In this document: in pieces, positions 57,670 to 64,000 of the stretch | How positions within the stretch are numbered: the stretch's first letter is position 1 | Layout: every line of letters begins with the position of its first letter | Origin: Littorina saxatilis | Lineage: Eukaryota > Mollusca > Gastropoda > Littorinimorpha > Littorinidae | DNA length: 64,000 nucleotides | NCBI RefSeq assembly: GCF_037325665.1 | Contig: NW_027125700.1 | Location: forward strand, 28,548-92,547 | Direction of reading: 5' to 3' | Translations under genes and position numbers: made by a program | The notes under the pieces: model-generated | Told to the model about the DNA's origin: nothing | Seen by the model: the letters and a program-made list of their open reading frames with translations, nothing else | Database searches by the model: none

Positions 57670-58864
57670 ATGGTCTCTAGTTGTAGTGTTAAAAATTGCC
57701 ATAACAGACAAGATAGAGATAGGGACAGAAGATTATTTTCTGTTCCATTTGTTGTCAACGGAAATGGCAAAGATACAATGTATTTGACTGCACGACGCCG
57801 GCGAGAATGGTTGGCACAGCTTCAGCTGAAGAATGTCAACTTTGAATCAACAGCTAGGAGATACGTGTGCTCTGATCATTTTGTCAATGGTAAGTACTCA
57901 TGCTTTTGTACACCTGCCTTGGTTAGTCTGTGTTTTATGCAAGCTGTGTTGTGATGGTAGTGTGCGGACAGTCGGTCAGTCGGTCAGTCCTGCACTGAGT
58001 GCAGTCTATGACTGAGCGAGTCAGTCTTACACTTACTCTCTATAACAACTTATCATCATAATCATGGTTGCCCAATGTGAAATACTTGGATTTGATCATC
58101 AGAATTTATTTGAACAATAAATGGTCATTGTTGATACAACTTCATAGTTCCGTTTTAAAGGGTAGATCTGTGTCTAGATTTACTCAATCATTTATTTTGG
58201 GTGACTTATTTTTAAAATAACTCCCAATCCATAATTTACAATACATTTGCCTTTGATTTTTTTTGCAGGGCAACCATCAACCCTGTGGGAAGTAAACAGT
58301 CCGAGCTGGACGCCTACTTTGAAACTTGGGTATGGTGCAGGGACACAGCCTGACAGCCAACAAGGACAGTACCAGAGACTCAAGGAGAGGAAGAAGCTTG
58401 TGGGGAGTGAGTCAACTCCTTCTCACCCTAATTTAGCAGAGGATGCTGGTGATGTCGACGGGGAAGGTACTTCGGATACAGCAGAACTGGCTGCTCCTCT
58501 TCCCGAGAGAGGTGACTGTGGTGGTACTTACTGCCAGACTGAAACCTATGACAATTTTGCCTGGATTTCTAAAGATGAAGAAAAGCAGCTTCGGGATGAA
58601 CTAAACAGGCTGGTGCTAGAAAATCGGGAACTTAAAGACGAACTTGCCAAGAAAAAAATGACACTTGATTCTTTGAGGGACAATGACGACACTGTACGAT
58701 ATTTTACTGGGATTTCTAATTTCTTCACACTTGTTACATTATTTGATTTTCTTGCACCGCATTTACCAACACACTCGCGCAGAGCACTGACACAGTTTCA
58801 AGCTCTCATGCTCACATTCATGCATATACGCCTTAACACACCCCTGCAACACCTGGCATATTAG
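57670..58864 (+). CDS. THAP-domain transposase-like gene, truncated
   Basis: Two exons: 57670-57889 (donor ATG|GTAAGT, phase 1) and 58269-58864 (acceptor TTTTTGCAG). Exon 1 from MVSSCSVKNCHN is a THAP zinc finger: C-x4-C, the conserved tryptophan in RREW, and CSDHF (C-x2-H). The domain closes across the splice with NGQPSTLW. Exon 2 continues with an acidic linker, a coiled coil (KQLRDELNRLVLENRELKDE) and an HTH_Tnp_4-like stretch (LTQFQALMLTFMHIRL, NTPLQHLAY) that precedes the DDE_Tnp_4 catalytic domain in related transposases. The frame then enters an inverted Helentron-like repeat and stops, so the nuclease domain is absent. An upstream in-frame ATG at 57541 exists, but the THAP start at 57670 fits the family better. 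It is probably a dead DNA transposon gene. TGACGTCA lies ~110 bp upstream. Confidence 0.8.
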
Positions 58865-59051
58865 GGTGTGACAGTGCCGCCTCAACTTTTACAAAAAGCC
58901 GGATATGACGTCATCAAAGACATTTATCGAAAAAATGAAAACACACGTCTGGGGATATCATACCCAGGAACTCTCATGTAAAATTTCATACAGATCGGTC
59001 CAGTAGTTTACTCTGAATCGCTCTACACACATACACACACACACACACACA

Positions 59052-59115
<64 letters not shown>

Positions 59116-59182
59116 ACGACCTTCGTCTCGAATCCCCCTCTATGTTAAAACATTTAGTCAAAACTTGACTAAATGTAAAAAG
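58865..59182 (-). mobile_element. Helentron-like repeat, 5' third (copy g)
   Basis: The minus strand runs from TTTACATTTAGTCAAGTTTT at 59182 through a CA run (59030-59114) to CGGCACTGTCACACCCT at ~58864, where it stops abruptly. The next consensus base begins at 60441 on the opposite strand. Confidence 0.8.
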
Positions 59183-59192
59183 AAAACAAGTA

Positions 59193-60194
59193 GGGGAAGG
59201 GCTCCTAATATGGACCGGCTCCTAATATGGACCACCTTCTGTTCTGACAAACTAACGGCGCTAGAGCGCTCAAAAATGTTGTATTCGCTGTATTCACCCT
59301 CTCTGGATAACTTGCACATGTCAAAACAGTTGCAGAAACAAAAATCTCAAAACCGTTAGGGTTTTTCTCTTTTTTTCACTTTTGGCAGCGTTCACTCTAA
59401 ATTTGCCGCCTAAAACGGACTCGTTTATGTCCACAGCCAAAGCTTTTATTCCACACAAATTGCTATATATGACAGCTAAAACCGTATTTGTTACATTTTA
59501 GCAGTGTTGACCCCGAGTTTCTACTGCAAACAAAAAATAATAGCAAAATCTCAAAGTATCCCTAGTAATACCTTCAACAAATCGAAAAAAATAAAAGCTA
59601 AAGGCTATTTTCATTTATTCATTAAGAAGCTTGCTGGAAATAACCTATAACTAGCCCTCGAGATTTAAAAAAAATGCAACAAAAAGTCTTCTTTTCGTGG
59701 AAGTTGATAATTTCACTTATTTTCACTCTGTTTTTGATAAGCTTCTTTAGTTTCCTGGTGAGCTTCAAATAATGCTCTCATCAACCCGAAACAGATAAAT
59801 CTAGAGCATAATATTTTAATTAGGCTGACTTGTACACTAAGTTGTATCATGTTATTTTGAAATATAGGGGGCTTTTTACAGTGATTCGTGAAGTCCGCTT
59901 CACTGGTCCATATTAGGCGCCCAGGCTCCTAATATCAATCAATCAATGAGGCTTATATCGCGCATATTCCGTGGGTACAGTTCTAGGCGCTCTGCAGTGA
60001 TGCCGTGTGAGATGAAATTTTATACGGCCAGTAATTGCAGCCATTTCGGCGCATATTTACCTTTCACGACCTATTATTCCAAGTCACACGGGTATAGGTA
60101 GACAATTATTAACTGTGCCTAAGCAATTTTGCCAGAAAAGACCCTTTTGTCAATCGTGGGATCTTTAGCGTGCACACCCAATGTAGTGTACACT

Positions 60195-60227
<33 letters not shown>

Positions 60228-60433
60228 GTTCGGACACCGAATATGGACCCTTTGTGATTTTTTCTGTATTTAATTGTTGCTGAATGTCTATCAAAGCTAT
60301 TTCACTCTAAATAGGCCTAACCGTCAACCTAAGAGAGAAGGAATTCCAAACACAAAATGAAACTTCTTCGCAAGAATACAAGCTAGTTATCAGCATGAAA
60401 CAAAAAGTGGTCCATATTAGGAGCCCTTCCCCT
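59193..60433 (-). mobile_element. Family C transposon, copy 2, full length
   Basis: The ends are TAGGGGAAGGGCTCCTAATA (59193) and its inverse CCCTTCCCCTA (to ~60433), with TA at both. The body matches 20890-21632 in inverse. A partial SINE S5 (59938-60236) with a long G-run is inserted. No transposase. The internal GGTCCATATTAGG motifs are retained. Confidence 0.8.
59938..60236 (-). repeat. SINE S5, 5' truncated, nested in family C
   Basis: It contains GACAAAAGGGTCTTTTCTGG, GACTTGGAATAATAGG and ends with a GATTGATTGATT tail on the minus strand. A pure G-run (60197-60227) lies at its truncated end. Confidence 0.75.
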
Positions 60434-60440
60434 ATTGTAC

Positions 60441-61027
60441 ATTTTTCAATCAAATTGATTGAAATTTTTGTAAAGCAATCTTCGGCAAAGGCCGGACTTT
60501 GGTGTTGCATTTCAGCTTGGTGGCTTAAAAATTAATTAATGACTTTGGTCATTAAAAATCTGAAAATTGTAATAATTTTGTTTATAAAAAAACGATCCAA
60601 ATTTACGTTCGTCTTATTCTACATCATTTCCTGATTCAAAAAACATATAAATATGTTATATTTGGATTAAAAACAATCTCTGAAAATTAAAAATATAAAA
60701 ATTATGATCAAAATTAAATTTCCAAAATGGATTTAAAAACAATTTCATCTTATTCCTTGTCGGTTCCTGATTCCAAAAACATATCGATATGATATGTTTG
60801 GATTCAAAACACGCTCAGAAAGTTAAAACGAAGAGAGGTACAGTAAAGCGTGCTATGCAGCACAGCGCAACCGTTACCGCGCTAAACATGTACAGGCTCG
60901 TCACTTTCACTGCCTTTTGCACTAGCGGCGGACTAGGGTCATTGTGAAAAAATGCAGTGCGTTCAGTTTCATTCTGTGAGTTCCACAGCTTGACTAAATG
61001 TAGTAATTTTGCCTTACGCGACTTGTT
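60441..61027 (+). mobile_element. Helentron-like repeat, 3' two thirds (copy h)
   Basis: It starts CATTTTTCAATCAAATTGAT, exactly where copy g ends in the consensus, and ends GCTTGACTAAATG..TTACGCGACTTG. Its 3' flank matches that of copy e at 45158. Confidence 0.8.
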
Positions 61028-62640
61028 CTTCTTTGGTGCTGTATATCGACCGCATAATTGGATGACCAAGCAGGCGCGGTTACCTTCTAAAGTCGTGTTG
61101 AGGCAGGCTTTGTTTAGGGATCCTTTTTATCTCCCCCTTCCCATGTGGGGAGGGCAGTGCTGTCCCTGAAGAGGCCTGGTCTATCGCTGTGAGTGGATAC
61201 GGCCACCGCATCTGCCCCAGTGTGCGGTGGACGACCATCACCTCACAGCCGCCTACCTGCAGAGTTGTTGCTGGGAACCTCCAGCAGCATCCTCCGCCTG
61301 TTCCCGTCGCAAGTTCCCCATCGCCGCAGGACTTTGGATGTAACTGGTATGTTGGATGGCCTGCCTCAATTTCCGGCATCAGCCTGTTAGGTTGACCAGC
61401 ACAGGGGAAATGTTAAGGTGAAGAGATTTTGTGCAGTCGCCTCACCACCCTCTCGCCTACCATAAGACATAAGACATAAGACTTTATTTCAACCATGTGC
61501 AGTACACTAGGGACATGTTTTGGCCAGAGTACAATCAATCAATCCATACACGCCCTTCCAAACATCGCTTGCAATCTCAGTCACACACACGCTCACGCAC
61601 GCCCGCATACATTCCCCACACAAAACCCACAACAGCACACCCGCACAAGCATGCTCCTCCTTAACAAAACGTGTTTAACCATCAATTGTACATATGCGTA
61701 AAATAAACAGTATAGAGGTATCAGTAAGAATTATATATGCATCAGACATCAGTTATGACGACAATAACTAAAATCACAAATCCTTAATAATTTTAAAACT
61801 AAAACATTTATTACAATACTACACTGGGTAGGTGAACTTTAAGAAAATAATAAGGTATTTAAAGGCTTGACGGCTGTGTCTCACAACAAAATACCAGGAC
61901 ATAAACCTTGAGTAAAAGCTTAATTTTAACTAAGAACGGCAGTTAGAGGGCTTAAGGAGCCAGGACACGCACTGCACTTGGATAAGAACTGTCTCTGAAA
62001 CGCGTGGTGCGTGTCCTGATCGAGCGAAAACGCCTGCCCGAGGGTAGGGGACAGAACAACTTGTAAGCAGGGTGCGAGTTGTCTGCCAGAATCTTTTTGA
62101 CCTTCTGAGCGCTTCGGGATGTGTATATGGAGGCAATGGAGGGAAGCTCGCAACCCACAATATTGGAAGCTGTTCGTACAACTCTGCTTATGTTGATCTG
62201 CTCTGCCTCAGTAGCCCTACTGAACCAGACAGTGATGGAAAAAGACAAGATGCTTTCAATAGTAGCCCTATAGAACTGGATTAAGATTTCTTGCTTCAAG
62301 CCGAATTTTTTTAACTGGCGTAGAAACAACAACAACAACGCTCAAAGTTCCACAGGTGCAGAAGCTGCCACGTGTAGAACGGCCTTAGCAGGTGCAGCTT
62401 TCTTTTCGGAGTATATGTCTACTAGACAGACTGCCTAGCAAGGCTAACGAGCTCTGTCCGCCCGGGTTTGGAATCCAAGTTGTCCTTCTCAGAGACTGGC
62501 CACCAAGGCTAGTGAGCCCAATCTACTCATTGTCCATGCCAATAATACATGACAAAGAAGGATTCTTTGATATATAACTGGTGCTACATTTGGGGATGGA
62601 AATTCACACAAAAATGGGAGCATACTAAGTTAATTAAAGG
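61028..62640 (-). mobile_element. Duplicated TE segment F, copy 2, with LINE insertion
   Basis: 61028-61463 and 62338-62640 match 45159-45683 and 47635-47815. The LINE at 61464-62337 lies between CGCCTACC and AACGCTCAAAG, which are adjacent in copy 1 (45590-45605). Confidence 0.65.
61464..62337 (-). mobile_element. LINE 3' end (L2/CR1-like), 5' truncated
   Basis: The minus strand encodes IQFYRATIESILSFSITVWF, SRVVRTASNIVGCELPS, SHPAYKLF and LPSGRRFRSIRTRTTRFRDS, the C-terminal end of a non-LTR reverse transcriptase. A 3' UTR of ~480 bp ends AAATAAAGTCTTATG with a short TCTTATG repeat tail. A CAACAACAAC stretch lies at the truncated 5' side. Clade by memory only. Confidence 0.75.
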
Positions 62641-63037
62641 CTTGTATTTAATGGTCCCTCAAATTAGACAGACAAATCACATAATTAGCCGCTTTCACCA
62701 CATAAATAGATGCTTCCAGCAACAGAAATTTTAATTACCAACAGAAAAGCTGAATCTGCAACAATAAAAATAAACCAGCAACTGAATGGATGATTCACCA
62801 ACAATTAATACACTTCAGCAACAAAAAATACGCTCAGCAATTGATTAGCCACTTTGAGCAACAAATTAGACGTTTTCAACAACAAAATAGCTACAAAGAA
62901 TGGATGAATGGTCAATGTTGATTTTCTTGAGTAGTTTTCACTAACTGCGTACAATGTATGGCCGTTCATCACACAATTGCACTGGGTGAGTTATGATCAA
63001 TGTTGACACTAGGTGAATTATGGTCAATGTTGACATA
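62641..63037. repeat. Degenerate CAGCAACA-spaced repeats
   Basis: CAGCAACA/CCAACA/GCAACAA motifs recur every ~35-40 bp between 62710 and 62890 in AT-rich DNA, and TATGGTCAATGTTGA is repeated near 62990-63030. No gene. Confidence 0.5.
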
Positions 63038-64000
63038 TGGGTGCGTCTCAGAATCTCGTCCTCTGTTTGTGACATTATCACCAAAAGTAAAATCTTCCCA
63101 GAAAACTTTGATAATACTATTTACACACTTCTCAGGGTGTACCTTTTCAGTTTAAACAAGAAAAAATATAACATTGCCTTTAGTTTGCCATATATTGAGC
63201 ATTATTTGGACCATGTGTGCAAAATCACCCGTGTAACATGGAAAAAATAAAAGACAAAAAAACTGCATTTATAAGGCTGAAAACGACTTTTATTCAGTTT
63301 TTATTGTTGAATCACAAGCCATCATAGAGTTCAATATGAAATGACTACATGCAAACAACAAAATAATGTTTTTTTCAAAGTTCCATGCATTCGTCAAAAT
63401 TTCAATACAAAAATGAAAATTAATTAATGATATCCTGATCAGAACATGTTGATACATGGCATTCATTCAGTCTTATTGACATTTAACCTTCACAATAGCA
63501 TATATACAAAGATTTGTTGCTCTAAGACAAAATGTTAGAAAGTTATCCCAAAAGAATGCAAAATGGTCACCGATGTAACATGGAAACATCACTTTTGTAA
63601 CAAAGAAACGGTTATGCTTTTTCCCACAAACTTTACTAAATGAAGCTGATTTTGCAACCAGATTCTTCTTAGGTAAAATGCCAAACACTAAAACAGGAAC
63701 AGAAAGAAAAAAAGCTGGACAAAATCAAGCAAACTTGGCCCCAAAAAAGAGAAACATTAATGAAAAGTTCATCACCCACGTAACTCGGAAACGAACAACC
63801 AGACATGTATTATAAGGTTTGACATGAAGAATGCAAATGTTCAAAAGTGGTTCATTCAATTGTTGAGACAATAAACCAAAGGCATTGGTTACATATAGAA
63901 CAGTTGCCACTTGCAGTTAATTAATTTATTTTAAAAGAAATAATGCCCCCTGGCATTGAAGGTGGGGTCACGAATCATGGTTGCATCAGATGTAGGGACT
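63038..64000 (-). mobile_element. Transposon G, copy 2, running out of the window
   Basis: It begins TGGGTGCGTCTCAGAA (preceded by TA at 63036-63037) and matches the inverse of 49930-50895, including four GTTAC..GTGA motifs and the end of the small coding exon (from ~63930). Confidence 0.8.

Overview
The window is gene-poor animal DNA packed with transposable elements, most likely from a gastropod mollusc. A periwinkle-like caenogastropod such as Littorina is my best guess. That guess rests on split genes with GT-AG introns, many tRNA-headed SINEs of the kinds common in molluscs, very long CA/CT microsatellites, and a ~0.9 kb repeat with a CA/GT core and TTTAGTCAA ends present in at least seven copies. 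It is inference from sequence style, not a database match. I recognise no LTR retrovirus, Polinton or other capsid-bearing element.

Host genes. Three members of the SLC6 (sodium/chloride-coupled neurotransmitter and amino-acid transporter) family lie here. (1) The last two exons of an intron-containing SLC6 gene occupy 1381-1556 and 4968-5378 (+); the rest lies to the left of the window. (2) An intronless, full-length SLC6 gene of 752 codons lies at 31436-33694 (+). (3) A second intronless SLC6 gene of 646 codons lies at 54996-56936 (-), with a damaged and tandemly duplicated tail at 54310-54995. Genes 2 and 3 share their coding region, ~0.6 kb of upstream DNA and part of the 3' flank, so they are an inverted segmental duplication of one intronless ancestor, plausibly a retrogene. 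Gene 2 has lost the TM3 tyrosine and the TM6 aromatic residue that line the substrate site in nearly all SLC6 proteins.

Transposon genes. There is a THAP-domain plus HTH transposase gene cut short at 57670-58864 (+); a 5 kb L1/Tx1-like LINE at about 15.7-20.7 kb (-) split by another element; the 3' end of a related LINE at 14.3-15.4 kb (+); 3' ends of L2/CR1-like LINEs near 11, 34 and 62 kb; a small twin-primed LINE inside a SINE near 0.5-0.9 kb; and an ORF with a 37-bp internal minisatellite at 12.7-13.8 kb.

Layout. 0-5.4 kb: SLC6 gene 1 with a TE-filled intron. 5.4-12.7 kb: minisatellites, MITEs and SINEs. 12.7-20.7 kb: LINEs. 20.7-30.8 kb: mixed repeats with a series of exon-like non-coding duplications (23.1-25.0 kb). 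30.8-33.9 kb: SLC6 gene 2. 34-42 kb: LINE end, hairpin MITEs and a 2.3 kb minisatellite. 42-45 kb: a small Helitron, a foldback element and a 31-bp satellite. 45-52 kb: duplicated TE block and a 2.7 kb TIR element. 52.6-57.5 kb: SLC6 gene 3. 57.5-64 kb: THAP transposase, an apparent small inversion, and second copies of the 45-51 kb elements.

All homology calls were made by eye and all family names are from memory. The main signals are the altered SLC6 pair, the foldback element with helically spaced TCGYAA motifs, the 13-bp motif iterated through the 48-51 kb element, and several insertions with exact target-site duplications.
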